64,000 nucleotides of DNA from Bombyx mori (taxonomy: Eukaryota > Arthropoda > Insecta > Lepidoptera > Bombycidae): positions 14,357,001 to 14,421,000 of the forward strand of contig NC_085119.1 in NCBI RefSeq assembly GCF_030269925.1. The letters run 5' to 3'. A program made the translations under genes and the position numbers. Below the pieces are notes generated by a model, which saw only the letters and a program-made list of their open reading frames with translations, searched no databases and was not told where the DNA came from. Positions 30,318 through 41,559 of the stretch are shown piece by piece. Positions within the stretch are counted from its first letter, which is position 1; every line of letters begins with the position of its first letter.

Positions 30318-31745
30318 GATTTCCCTGGTCCTACGATGGTTGAGTCATTGGTACTCCCGGGCGTTGCCAGTTGGTATGTTACTTTTTTAGACTGGGCTCC
30401 GGTTAACCGGCAATAAGGGATACTGCTATTATATAATTATAACTATAAAATAACAGAAAAGAGACTAACTAAACTAACTGCTCGAAATTAAATTAAAATC
30501 TACCGATAACTAATAAGTGCTAATTAATAATGAATGTACTAAACTAAATAATATAACTACACTTGCATCTGTACTCGGTCAGTGTTAGACAAGCGGTGAG
30601 TCCCGGTTCCAGTACAAACTAGTCTTTAATGAATCAAAAGAATTCAAATAAACAAATTAATAATAATATATTAACAACCTATATTATACAAATGTACTTA
30701 ACAAACAATAAACTTACCGGATTGTTGAGTAACTCTCTTTTACCAGCGAATTTCACTAGTAAAAGGGTCACTGAACACCCAACTATTGAAAACCTATACT
30801 AAAATAAAGTAAAAATAACAATAAAGAAACTGAAATAAAACAACAAAATAACAAGATAATAAATTAAATTAAATTCAATCAAATGAAGGAATAATTAGAC
30901 GGGAACCCCACTAAATACTAACACTAACTTAATAAAGCAAATCAGGATAACTCTAAATAAACAATGGATGGATAGACAGCATAGACCACTTATGAATGCC
31001 GACCGGTGCGCCAGAATCAATGTATTAAAAATTTTAAACTAAACTATGTTAAACAAAATGTGATATTAAAAGTAGGTAGATGCAAAAGAAAAGACAAACG
31101 TAATTTTAATATTCTATGGCAGCGCCACTTGTTTTTGTTAAAAGCGGGTAGATTAAATTAATTGGTAAACTAATGAAATAACGAAATAAAATTACTGCTA
31201 TTATATTAAATGGTACTAAGAAATTAATTTATAAAAATAAGGGATTAATTAATCTTACTGTCTAGACTTAATTAACTAACGGTAGGGGGTTCAAACGCCA
31301 ACAACCTTCTACGTAGACCAGTTTATCGGGTTTTGCGACCGCCCCGCCTAGCCCCGAAGGGTAGGAGAGGACTGGGAATGACACAGGGAGGCCAGACTCA
31401 GTGGCGCTAACGTTCGCCGGTTTTATATTCAAATAAAACGGTAACGCAGCTTACACAGGCTGGTCGACACCTACCCGTATTAAACTAATCGTTTAAGGAA
31501 AGAAGTGTCGATCCACTTACCTGTTCCCGGGTCCTTCGTCTCACTGTTCGGGGCGTTTCCACTCCGAAACAGCAACTCCAGATGAAACACTCTCACTCTT
31601 GGGCACACACAATTGCACAGCACAAACAATAGGGGCCTCGTAGCACTGGTGTCCCGGGCATTAGGTACTCGTCAAGAAGAATTAGAATAGTGCATCACTC
31701 AAATTTCCTCGAGCAGGCACTATTACCACATTAATTGTCCCTAGA
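30318..31745 (-). other. Probable 5' UTR/promoter region of the retrotransposon, boundary unknown
   Basis: 30318-30420 is GC-rich and continuous with ORF1. 30421-31265 is AT-rich with repeated ACTAA-type units like those in the 3' UTR end. 31266-31740 is again GC-rich (GCGACCGCCCCGCCTAGCCC). The stretch ends where a complete Bm1 starts. It may all be 5' UTR, or the outer part may be another repeat. Confidence 0.35.
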
Positions 31746-32183
31746 AGTCGTTGTGGCCTAAGCGATAAGACGTCCGGTGCATTCGTGTTGACCGATGCAC
31801 CGGTGTTCGAATCTCAGGCGGGTACCAATTTTTCTAATGAAATACGTACTCAACAAATGTTCACGATTGATTTCCACGGTGAAGGAATAACATCGTGTAA
31901 TAAAAATCAAAACCCGCAAAATTATAATTTGCGTAATTACTGGTGGTAGGACCTCTTGTGAGTCCGCGCGGGTGGGTACCACCGCCCTGCCTATTTCGGC
32001 CGTGAAGCAGTAATGCGTTTCGGTTTGAAGGGTGGGGCAGCCGTTGTAACTATACTGAGACCCCTAGAACTTATATCTCAAGGTGGGTGGCGCATTTACG
32101 TTGTAGATGTCTATGGGCTCCAGTAACCACTTAACACCAGGTGGGCTGTGAGCTCGTCCACCTATCTAAGCAATAAAAAAAAT
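31746..32183 (+). mobile_element. Bm1 SINE, full length
   Basis: Complete copy. The tRNA-like head has A box TGGCCTAAGCG (31754-31764) and B box TGTTCGAATCT (31804-31814). The linker CACGGTGAAGGAATAACATC and the whole body follow, ending CTAAGCAATAAAAAAAA. The internal RNA polymerase III promoter is intact in outline, so the copy could be transcribed. Short open frames inside are spurious. Confidence 0.95.
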
Positions 32184-33812
32184 ATATTAAAAGAATTGTC
32201 ATCATATTTCTCGACTTAAATCGTCCATTGCTTCGAATACCAAATAGTGTCGGAAATTGACTGTGTAAAGAACAAAAGTATCTGGGCAAGGGCCCAGATC
32301 TCCCACGAGATTGTGGTATTGAGGGTGAAATCTAGTAGAATGTACATCTTCCGAAGCCACACGATAAATTATTTCCCGGTACTCTCACCCGAGCCTTTTG
32401 CCCCACTGGTGACAAAAGTCTGAAACGGTAGAAGAGTTGACTGGTCTGGTTAATCCAGGTCGTTTTTGAACTGTTTCGTTAGTGTTCCGGAATATCCTGC
32501 TGAACAGAACCAGGCTGGTCGGAACATAATGATATATAATCGGAACATAATGATACATATAGATGATCTATATAGCTACAGGTATACTGCTATTACGCAT
32601 ATCGGTGACGCGAACTCACAAGATGCCACCCATCCAAAAATTGCTCAACGCGTCTAAACAAGTTTTCACTTCAAAAAAGCTCAATGCTGGACGTTAGACC
32701 AACTAACTAATAATATTGGATTGCCAACCTTATGCAAGATGTAAATGTTTACCCAAACCTTCAATTACATGCTCTGATTCTATTTCCCTTTGAATGTTAT
32801 CCTTTATGATTTGCGAAATGTTAGATACTACGAAACAATTACTCCCTTGATTGTTCAAGTGTGTTGTTACAGGGTTTTTGTTTATTAATTGGATTTTATT
32901 CAACCTCTCCGTTGAACAGGATTGCGACATGAGTATATGGTAATGTAAATGCGTAACTGTCGGTACCGGTAACCGATAATTTAGTTGAAATAGCAGGGCT
33001 TGCGGCGTATTATTAGAAGCTTAAGGGTATGGGACATTAAAACCGGCACTACAATTTTATACTTTTTGAAAATAGAAATTGAGATATCAAATGGTTTTGT
33101 TTGATGACATGATAATACGTAAATATACTTATCAAAATGGAAGCGTTTCACAAGAAAAATTAATAACACAAAAAATACTTTGAATATGTAGTTATTTGTT
33201 TTATAGCTAAATAATTTCAGAACGTTCTATATTGAATTTTTTTTAATTATCAATCATTATCCATTCTTTAATTTTGATTTTGTACATTAGCTAGATGTAA
33301 TATAGTTTTCTACGAAAATAATAAAGCTGTATAAACATACCTAATAAAATATATAATACGATTTTTTTAATATGGTCAAATTCAAGATTGTCTTAAAACA
33401 ATAAATAAAAACGTTCCTAATGTATTTTCGAAATTGCAAAATGATTTATAAGAACTTCCAACTACTTTGGTATTCAAGCAACATGAAAAACAAGAGAGCC
33501 AGAATTAAAAAAAAAATCATGAAACTTTTCCTCATTTAGCTGCAAAATGCGTACAGCCCGACATCAATTATAATAATGTAATTTCCCAACACGACATTAG
33601 TACTGTAGTGGGAGTGCAGTTACGAGGAAAACAAGGCCATTGTTGCACAGAACAACGGGTTCGCAGTAGGAACGACTAACTTTGGGATATAACTCCATGT
33701 CAATGGACGTAATATATTTATAAAGGAAGCTTTGAGTAAAGCTTGAGGCGAAGATTTAGAATTTATTGGAAATATACAAAAAAATATATATATTCAACCT
33801 GTATGTCGTATA
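32184..33812. other. AT-rich interval, no recognised gene
   Basis: Several short frames without recognisable domains. A moderately GC-rich block at 32281-32470 is unassigned. Confidence 0.45.
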
Positions 33813-33972
33813 TCGTTTGGAACCTCTGGGTCTGCGTAGGGACTTCAGTCCCCTCTGTATTTTCGTATATGGGGGCTGCTCTGAGGAATTTTTTGAGATG
33901 ATACCATCATCTCGTTTTTACCATCGCACCGCCCGCTACCGGAGTAGAGTTCATCCATACTACCTGCAGCTA
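33813..33972 (+). pseudogene. LINE reverse transcriptase C-terminal remnant
   Basis: A forward frame reads RLEPLGLRRDFSPLCIFVYG, then GCSEEFFEMIPSSRFYHRTA and HPYYLQL. This matches the tail of lepidopteran LINE proteins of the 'L--RR---L---Y-----C--EL--L-P---F--R--R---HP--L' type. It is a short, isolated, truncated piece. The clade is not determined. Confidence 0.55.
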
Positions 33973-34975
33973 AAATATCAAGTTTTACAGTAATCACTAA
34001 CTATGTTGTACCAGAATACGGCAACGGCACATTGTAAGTATTGGATTAACTGGATTCCTCAACTTAATGAATGGGCTAGATCTATCATTTATAAATAAAA
34101 TAATATTGAGTCAAACAAAAGCTATTTTTTTTTAAATTGAACTATGTTAGCAAATGATTTGATGAAAATAAAAAATAAAAAGTTGAAAATTATTATGGAT
34201 TTTAATGTAAAAAAAAAAAAAAAAATTGAAGAGCTTATGAAATGAAACAAAAAATTGTACATGTATCAATCAGAGTATTTAAAGTACTTTTCGAGTATTT
34301 TAGCACTTTCTATGATGTGATTGAATTCTTTATTCTTTTTATGTTATTTTACAAATCTAGATTAGTAGATATAGAATATTTTAAATAAAAATATATGAGT
34401 TTCATACTACTTTAATAGCATTTTATGTTTTCTTCTTTCTGTTATTGTTACTGCGATTGAATGGAAATGTTATCGTACAACTGGTTATTCATTTAGATAT
34501 TAATATAAATGCCACCTCTCAATCTGAGACACGGAGTAAAATTTTCTATTATATTGAAAAATGGCTGTACCACCCTTTACATTGAATTTACATTTAGATA
34601 CATTCATCTATTTTCAAAATTACATTGGAAAACATAATACATTCTACATTTCACTAGCGATGCTATTTTAAAACCCATATGTCCAGAATCTTCTACGTTA
34701 TATGCTACAATGCATTTAGCGGATCTCTTAGCTTTCCGTAGTCTACAACCCTTAGGCAGATGTTGTTAAGGATGATTTACTTAATTGTTATCCTGACATT
34801 CTCGAAGTTAAACGCAGCATGAGTTAGTTTAACCTTGATCAAATTTTTAGGAGTTTTGCTTGTGATATTGATTTCGTATTTTTTTATAAAATCCCAAATA
34901 TGTAGGGGATGAGGTAATTAGAAAAACTCTTCATTAAAGAGATTGAATTACTGGAAGCTAATTTGCGCAATTTTT
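33973..34975. other. AT-rich interval, no recognised feature
   Basis: No repeat or coding signal recognised. Confidence 0.5.
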
Positions 34976-35372
34976 TTTATAGTATAAGCGAGTGTATCTC
35001 CTGACGCCAGCTTGGTATTAAGTGGTTATTGAAGCCCAGCCACAACGTGAATGCCATTTTCCACATTGAGACATGAAATCCAAGTATCATTGTTATGATG
35101 ACTGTCCCACACCATGCTACCCGTGTGAGCTGTCAAAGCACCAGTAATGTCATCAGTGATTACGCAAATATGAATTTTTCGGGTTTGAATTTTAATCCTC
35201 AATTTTATTTATTCCTTTATCTTGGAAGTCATTCGTGAACATATATTATGTAAATAGCTTTTAATTAAGGAAAAAAAATGTTTGTCTATGAGATTCGAAC
35301 ACTGGAATAATAAATAGCATTACCCGATACTACTACACCGGCCGTGTTATCCTTTAGGCCACGACGTCTCCA
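34976..35372 (-). repeat. Old, decayed full-length Bm1
   Basis: TTGGTATTAAGTGGTTATTG, GTGAATGCCATTTTCCACAT, AGCACCAGTAATG, ATTTTTCGGGTTTGAATTTT and the head end TTATCCTTTAGGCCACGACG occur in Bm1 order, each with many substitutions. Confidence 0.65.
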
Positions 35373-35727
35373 CAATTCATTTAATTTATTATTCGCAGTA
35401 TTTCTTCACGTTAAAGCTTAATTTTAAGAAAAAATAACCAACGCTACTGAAAAAAGTATGATTACTAAGTCGAAAAACAGCTGTGAAATCATAATGTGAC
35501 TTCGTAATTAACGCGTCTCGCCAGACAATTACAAATGTAAAAATAACGTGAGGGGTAATCGTTATAAGTATTCGGAGCGAGTCGGATGCTAATTGGCATT
35601 TCAAACGAATATTACAGACCAAATATCAAGAAAAAGAGGCTCTGGAGACGAAGCATATTTTATTGGATCATTCACATGCTACATACGCTATATAGACATT
35701 GATTCTCGTACGAAAAGTCTGTGTTAA

Positions 35728-36133
35728 ATGCTTATAATCGTCTCGCGGGAGACTCTGAGTTCATTTATCTGACGTTAATGATAAATTATATAGTTTTTGT
35801 CGTTGTACGCAGACAACTGTGTACCAACATGGACGTCAGCAATGCCAAGGGTATAGTCAAGCCGCTGTCTAATGCTAAGTGTTACGAATGAAGATAATTT
35901 TATTGATTGTTTATAGTTAATAGCTCGTAGTGGCTTATAGAAAAGGTGGGAAAAGTTCGAGAAAAATTACCCAACTCAATAGCATTTTTGCATATATTTT
36001 TTTCATTTGGTACCAACGAGCTCATAGCTGAGCTGGTATTAAGCAATTATCGAAGGTCATAGATATCAACAACCTGAATGTCACCGTCTACCTTGTGATA
36101 TGAGGTCCAAGTCTCATTTTAATGTGTGACGAC
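35728..36133 (+). repeat. Direct duplication, copy 1
   Basis: Nearly the same as 38127-38689 from ATGCTTATAATCGTCTCGCG to AATGTGTGACGAC. It contains a family K fragment (ACGTCAGCAATGCCAAGGGT) and an old Bm1-like piece (GGTACCAACGAGCTCATAGC). It lacks the Bm1 found inside copy 2. Confidence 0.8.
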
Positions 36134-36464
36134 AAACCGGGATGTCCATAAAAAAATATTATTCAAACCAAAATTATTGATCTCCAGTAAATGTGTTTTT
36201 AAAGAAAATACTAATCTAAATAGGTTTATATTAGTAATGTGAGGACGTCTCAGTAATTCTTTAATAGGAGGAGCGGGTCGCCAATACTCGAATATAGCGT
36301 CATCGTCATTGCGACTAATATCATTAAGTGCATTTAAGATTATTAAATTTTAATCCTCCAATTCCCGTACTGGGTCATTTCCATTTGTTGATTACGTAAC
36401 ACCGAACTATTCGACATGATAGGTGTGTCATGATAATATCCTTTTTCCTTATATCCATTAAGGT
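36134..36464. other. Interval without recognised feature
   Basis: No repeat or coding signal recognised. Confidence 0.45.
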
Positions 36465-37047
36465 GTTGGTTGGACGAGCTCGCCGCCCACCTAGTATTAA
36501 GTGGTTACTGGAGCCCATAGACATCTACAATGTAAATGCGCCACCCACCTTGAGATATAAGTTCTAAGGTCTCAGTATAGCTACAACGGCTGCCCCACCC
36601 TTAAAACCGAAACGCATTACTGCTTTACGGCAGAAATAGGCGGGGTGGTGGTACTTACTCTTGTGAGTCCGCACGGGTCTCTAACTAAAATACCTTAGAT
36701 GAAAGTTTAGAAAAAACGACAAAATTTAAGAATTCCTTGCGAAGTATATGTGGCGAGCTTGTATGGCGAGCCAAAGTCGGTGGCTATTATACCATTCAGG
36801 ATACTTCTGCCGCCAAGTAGCGGCAAGCAGTCATAAGAGGTCCTACCACCAGTAATTATGCAAATTATAATTTTGCGGGTTTGATTTTTATTACACGATG
36901 TTATTCCTTCACCGTGGAAGTCAATCGTGAACATTTGTCAAGTACGTATTTCATTGGAAAGCTTGGTACCCGCCTGCGGGATTAGAACACCGTTGCATCA
37001 CTAGATACGAACGCACCAGACGCCTTATTCTTTAGGCCACGACGACT
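36465..37047 (-). mobile_element. Bm1 SINE with head, carrying an internal insertion
   Basis: Body 36465-36657, then about 174 unrelated bases (36658-36831), then the expected continuation CATAAGAGGTCCTACCACCA and the tRNA-like head up to TTTAGGCCACGACGACTTC. The insert starts with an opposite-strand Bm1 snippet (CTTGTGAGTCCGCACGGGT). Confidence 0.85.
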
Positions 37048-37789
37048 TCATTATTAGTTGACGGATTAATAATTTAAATATTTAAGACTGTATGAAAGGA
37101 AGGACACGGCCTAATTTTTTTTTTTAAATTCACACATTGTCCACTATAATATTTGGTTAGATTAAAAAACGTCAAATAAACATTTAATCCAAGAAATACG
37201 AGATTAGGCTAATATTTGAATTATGCGGTACACTGCATCTCGGCGCGCGTAAGATTATTTTATTCAGTGCCGTGGTCATTCCAATTCGTGGACTACGTGT
37301 CTTCGAAGCATTTGACACGACAAATTGGTGTTAATTCCCGAGGCCACGGGTCGTAGCAATTACGTTCCTGACGGATGTTTAATCTTTACTAATTAAGAAC
37401 ACCTTTTGATGCTACAAGAGTGATGTGTAAATGGATTCCAATTTCGTTATGGAGATGATGTATGTTTGTGGAGTTTTATATAAAGCGTGTTCATTTTGAC
37501 GTAGCGCTTCGAGGACCTTTGAATGGAAAACATTAAGGGAAACAAAAGGGATTCGTAATAAATTTATTTAAAAAAAATCATTGTTTGATGTCACAGTGAT
37601 TTCGCTCGGACATTAGAAAGATGTGACCATCTACAGGTATCTCACACTGTATGAATAAGACAAGCGCGAGATTGTATCGTAAAAGTGTTATATCATTATA
37701 ATATTCGTTGAATAAAAACTATAGTGTATATTGTGATGTGTCGATACCATAATGTGAATTCCCGCACCAAATTGAGAATTTTTTTTGGA
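37048..37789. other. AT-rich interval, no recognised feature
   Basis: No repeat or coding signal recognised. Confidence 0.5.
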
Positions 37790-37832
37790 CGGAGTTACCC
37801 GTGCGGACTCAAAAGGTTCTACCACCAGTAAG
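37790..37832 (-). repeat. Short Bm1 fragment
   Basis: GAGTTACCCGTGCGGACTCA and GGTTCTACCACCAGTAAG match the outer end of the Bm1 body only. Confidence 0.6.
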
Positions 37833-38126
37833 AAAGAGTCAGTCAAAATAATTGTACTAAGCGTTCCGATCGAACGCCTAACGCAGAAACATTAACATCG
37901 CACTATTCATCAACCGACGAAACGATCCGAAGATGCTTCCACGTTTACTCAGAGTTAATTTTAATTAGAAAAGTTGCGCAATTAACCGGCTCACCTCGCG
38001 AACCGGTCGGGAAAATTGGAATTGTTTAATTTCACCCCTCTGTAGCGTGAGAATGTCGTTAATCTATGTCTTTCGGTTGCTGTTAATATAATTAAAAAAA
38101 AAAAACAAACACTCGTACGTTTGTCG

Positions 38127-38689
38127 TATGCTTATAATCGTCTCGCGGGAGACTTCCGTGTTCATTTATTTGACGTTAATGATGAGTTATATAGTTTTTG
38201 TCGTTGTACGCAGACAACTATATCCCAACATGGACGTCAGCAATGCCAAGGGTACAGTCAAGCCGCTGTCTAATGCTAAGTGCTACGAATGAATATAATT
38301 TTATTGATTGTTTATAGTTAATAGCTGTATTGTTTGTTTTTTTTGCTTAGATAGGTGGACGAGCTCACAGCCCACCTGGTGTTAAGTGGTTACTGGAGCC
38401 CATAGACATCTACAATGCAAATGCGCCACCCACTTTGAGATATAAGTTCTAAGGTCTCAGTATGGTTACATATAAATATAGATTACAGGTTTATAGAAAA
38501 GGTGCGAAAAGTTCAAGAAAAATTACCCAACTCAACAGCATTTTTGCATTATTTTTTTTCATTTGGTACCAACGAGCTCATAGCTGAGCGGGTATGAAGC
38601 AATTATCGAAGGTCATAGATATCAGCAACCTGAATGTCACCATCTACCTTGTGATATGAGGTCCAGGTCTCGTTTTAATGTGTGACGAC
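38127..38689 (+). repeat. Direct duplication, copy 2 (interrupted by Bm1)
   Basis: Second copy of 35728-36133 with scattered differences, split by a Bm1 at 38342-38469. The copy continues past the end of homology with old Bm1-like sequence (TGCCCCACTCCTAAAAGTCG) that copy 1 lacks. Confidence 0.8.
38342..38469 (-). mobile_element. Bm1 SINE, 5'-truncated, inside the duplication
   Basis: TTTTTTGCTTAGATAGGTGG to CTAAGGTCTCAGTATGGTTA, then cut. It is absent from the paralogous copy 1, so the insertion came after the duplication or was lost there. Confidence 0.88.
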
Positions 38690-38775
38690 TGCCCCACTCC
38701 TAAAAGTCGATCACACGATTGTTCGTGGTAGGAATAGGCTACATAGTAATATCTACTAGTGCTTTTTTTCTTACC

Positions 38776-38872
38776 TATTGCTAGTAGCCTCGAGAGGCTA
38801 TGGTAGCTTCACTTAACGTGGCTACTACGTTAATTCGGGTTCCGCTATAGCTTGCGAGGTTGCTCTCTCCGT
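38776..38872 (-). repeat. Jockey-like LINE 3' UTR end
   Basis: CTTACCTATTGCTAGTAGCC, TCGAGAGGCTATGGTAGCTT and TTCACTTAACGTG correspond to the end of the 3' UTR of the 15280 family (AAGGCTATCAGCATAGGTAA in reverse). Confidence 0.45.
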
Positions 38873-39374
38873 GAATTTTTCACGCGTTCTTATCATACAT
38901 TCCATTTTTCATGACCAGTGGTTAATCTTTTCAAAAACAGTTCGGTTTTAAATTCAATAGATAACCTTCGTTCGGTTTCTCTTAATCTTTTGAAATGGGT
39001 CAAAACTATTTTGTGGCCAACCCTTAGCTCTTCAGCTATATTATAACTACCAAAAATTCGACCTATTTCTAGTTTTTCAAAAAAAAAAAATTGTTTATTA
39101 GCTACTGTCAACATTAATAAACTAAAAGCTCATTTGTTAAACTTTAAAATATATTAGGAACAAATTAGTTTCACAACTTTACCAGAAGAGATGAAAATAA
39201 TATCAAGAAAGGAGAAATTTAAAATAAAAAATGAATATAATTATTATAGTGTCAGGGATTATTCCACAATCACTAGTCTAAATATATAATTTAAATACCT
39301 ACTGATTTCCATACATAAATAATATTTTCTATTTAATAAATACGATTGTGTGATACACAATCACCTTTGTTATT

Positions 39375-39450
39375 TACACTGCGACCAGTAATGGGTTCAG
39401 GTTTGAAGGGTAGGTTAGCATTTTTAATATCGAGACACATGACGTTTAGA
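39375..39450 (+). repeat. Decayed Bm1 fragment
   Basis: GCGACCAGTAATGGGTTCAG, GTTTGAAGGGTAGG and ATCGAGACACATGACG correspond to the middle of Bm1. Confidence 0.4.
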
Positions 39451-39495
39451 TTAAAAGCCTGTGTTTACTTTATTGTTCAATAAGAATATTTAATA

Positions 39496-39902
39496 CTAGC
39501 GGCCTGCTCCGGCTCCGCTAAGTTTTTTAACAAAAATTTCAACGATATTTGACGTTGTGTTTTTTTTTTAATAAAAGAACACTTTTTGCGGCATAACTAT
39601 AATAGTTAAACATATGTTGTCGCGACACTTTTTGTACATCATTATGTGTTCTACAAAGTCGTAGTACATTATTATAATCTATCATCAATAGTTTTCGCAG
39701 AGCAGGCTATGTAAAGAATATTTTAGGTAATTTTTGTACACTTTGGGTTACATTATTGGAGTTTTAGTAAGGATCCCTAATTTTGTTCAAAAAAGATTAT
39801 AGCCTATGTCACTCGGGAATGGTGTAGCTTCCAAACAATGAAAGCATTTTTCAAATCGGTTCAGTAGTTTCGGAGCCTATTCAATACAAACAAAGTATAG
39901 AT
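39496..39902 (-). mobile_element. Non-autonomous Helitron (family H), long form
   Basis: CTAGCGGCCTGCTCCGGCTC at the 3' end (minus strand), AATCGGTTCAGTAGTTTCGG and a shortened TTTG-repeat start. Close relative of 62017-62440. Confidence 0.65.
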
Positions 39903-40746
39903 TATAATATTTTAGGAGACTCGTAATTATTAATTCCACTTTAACGACTACAATTTGCCAAGAACGCCATTCAACAATTCTCTCTGGCAGCAATAACAAT
40001 TGGATCAAGATATAATAATTACTTTATATTGTTTTACAATTAATGGCTTACTAGCCTGTGTTCCGGAAACGAATATGTTCCTTAATGATCTCTAGCGATT
40101 TGTAACAGTTGCAAAGAGTTATTTAAGCTACCATTAATGGTTTAAAAGTTTTAGTTCAACTGTTAGTCTATAAGAATACTGAAATAAATAAATAAATATA
40201 AAATATCCAAATCGCAAACGGTTTTAATAAATAACTTTACAAATAATCGGGGTATCTGAGAGTAAATTAAGAACGGATCTCACCGAATTTCAAATGACAG
40301 CTGCGCTTATTGAAATTATTTCATCGAACTTTTTTGAAAAGATTCTTTTCTCCGCCCGTTTTAATATTGGTTTTGAAATTATTGACTTTTTTTAATATAT
40401 TTTTTTTGGTATCAGCGCGGATGGATTTTACTAATTCTACTTCACCTGATATTTTGTGATTAGGTGAGATCGTAGAGATTACCTCAATTACATTGAGCTA
40501 ACCGATATCGCATCTATCAAACTATACAGTAAGTAAGGGCGGATTACTTGTCATAAGATATAAAAACTGTTACATCCATGACCATGTGAAACTGTGAATT
40601 ATCTGAGTATTCATATTCCATTTTACAACATGCGATAAAACCGTGCGTTAGTTTTAGATCGATCTATTATCGCGTTACAGTTAGGTGGTTAGTGATCTTG
40701 GCAGTAATTACATCTGGTCCGGATTGGAGTCCTGGTTTGGAGTTCA
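39903..40746. other. AT-rich interval, no recognised feature
   Basis: No repeat or coding signal recognised. Confidence 0.5.
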
Positions 40747-41008
40747 ACGGCCGTCTGGTGTAGTGGTAAGTGACATAGTCACTACATAAGGGGGTCGCGG
40801 GTTCGAATCCCGCCAAGGGAAGATATTTGTATGATAAATATAAATGTCTTTTCCAGGGTTATGAATGTATATTAAATATATGTATGTGTATAATAAAAAT
40901 CTTACATTTATTTCCGTTATCTGGTACCTGTAACACAAGTTCTTTACGAACTTATCACAGGACCAGTTAACGTGGCGTGATTGTTAGTAGATATTTATTT
41001 ATTTATTG
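40747..41008 (+). mobile_element. tRNA-derived SINE (TTTA-tailed), complete
   Basis: Head GGCCGTCTGGTGTAGTGGTA (A box side) and GGTTCGAATCCCGCC (B box at about 40799-40813). The body runs to GTGGCGTGATTGTTAG and a TTTATTTATT tail. The best-preserved copy in the window. Confidence 0.88.
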
Positions 41009-41559
41009 AAAAAAAAAAAAAGAAAAAAAAGTACCTTTCTTGAAGACATTCGCTATTTTCAATTAATTTGGTGAAGAAAATTGTCCGTATTTCCATTGAC
41101 TGAATCAACTTTACTGAACTCCAAAGCAAACTTCAGCTATTGTGTAGTTAATAGCGTTTAGTGAGACACAATTTTCAAGTTGCGTGATCGTTTCAAAACA
41201 AGTATCTATTAAACTTAGCTCTGTGGAGTCGTTTCGTTGTTTAATTGCTTTCATCGTATCAATCCTTTGACGCCGATTAATTAACATAGATATCTTCAGT
41301 ATGGACGAAAGCTATAAAGGTTACTGTATCTGGTAGTTATAGTAGAACATAGAGATGGAAACGGTTTTCTGACTGCGCTGATTTGAATATAATAAAAAAA
41401 ATCTGCCTCCATCTAGCAGATGTAAAATGATTAGCTGGAATTATATTTTTATCGTTGTGAATAGAAGCTCACAGCAGCAATGACATCGTAACGAGTCGAG
41501 GCTTCTGTTTGATGATTCGTCGTGAACTAATGTCACATTTTTGTATACTATTATCAATG
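41009..41559. other. Interval without recognised feature
   Basis: Starts with an A-rich tract (41009-41030). Otherwise nothing is recognised. Confidence 0.45.

Larger units (their letters stand above)
24950..30420 (-). mobile_element. Intact Jockey-type non-LTR retrotransposon
   Basis: A two-ORF LINE lies on the minus strand. ORF1 is a gag-like RNA-binding protein (30317-28137). ORF2 is endonuclease plus reverse transcriptase (28144-25418), followed by a 3' UTR (25417-25042) and an uninterrupted 92-base A tail (24950-25041). It has no LTRs and no integrase, and no RNase H domain after the reverse transcriptase. This order and ORF2 length fit the Jockey group of arthropod LINEs. Both ORFs are open throughout and the tail is long, which suggests a recent insertion. 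The 5' end is not fixed: the sequence from 30421 to 31745 may be a long 5' UTR. No target-site duplication was found by eye. The surrounding AT-rich DNA contrasts strongly in base composition. Confidence 0.88.
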
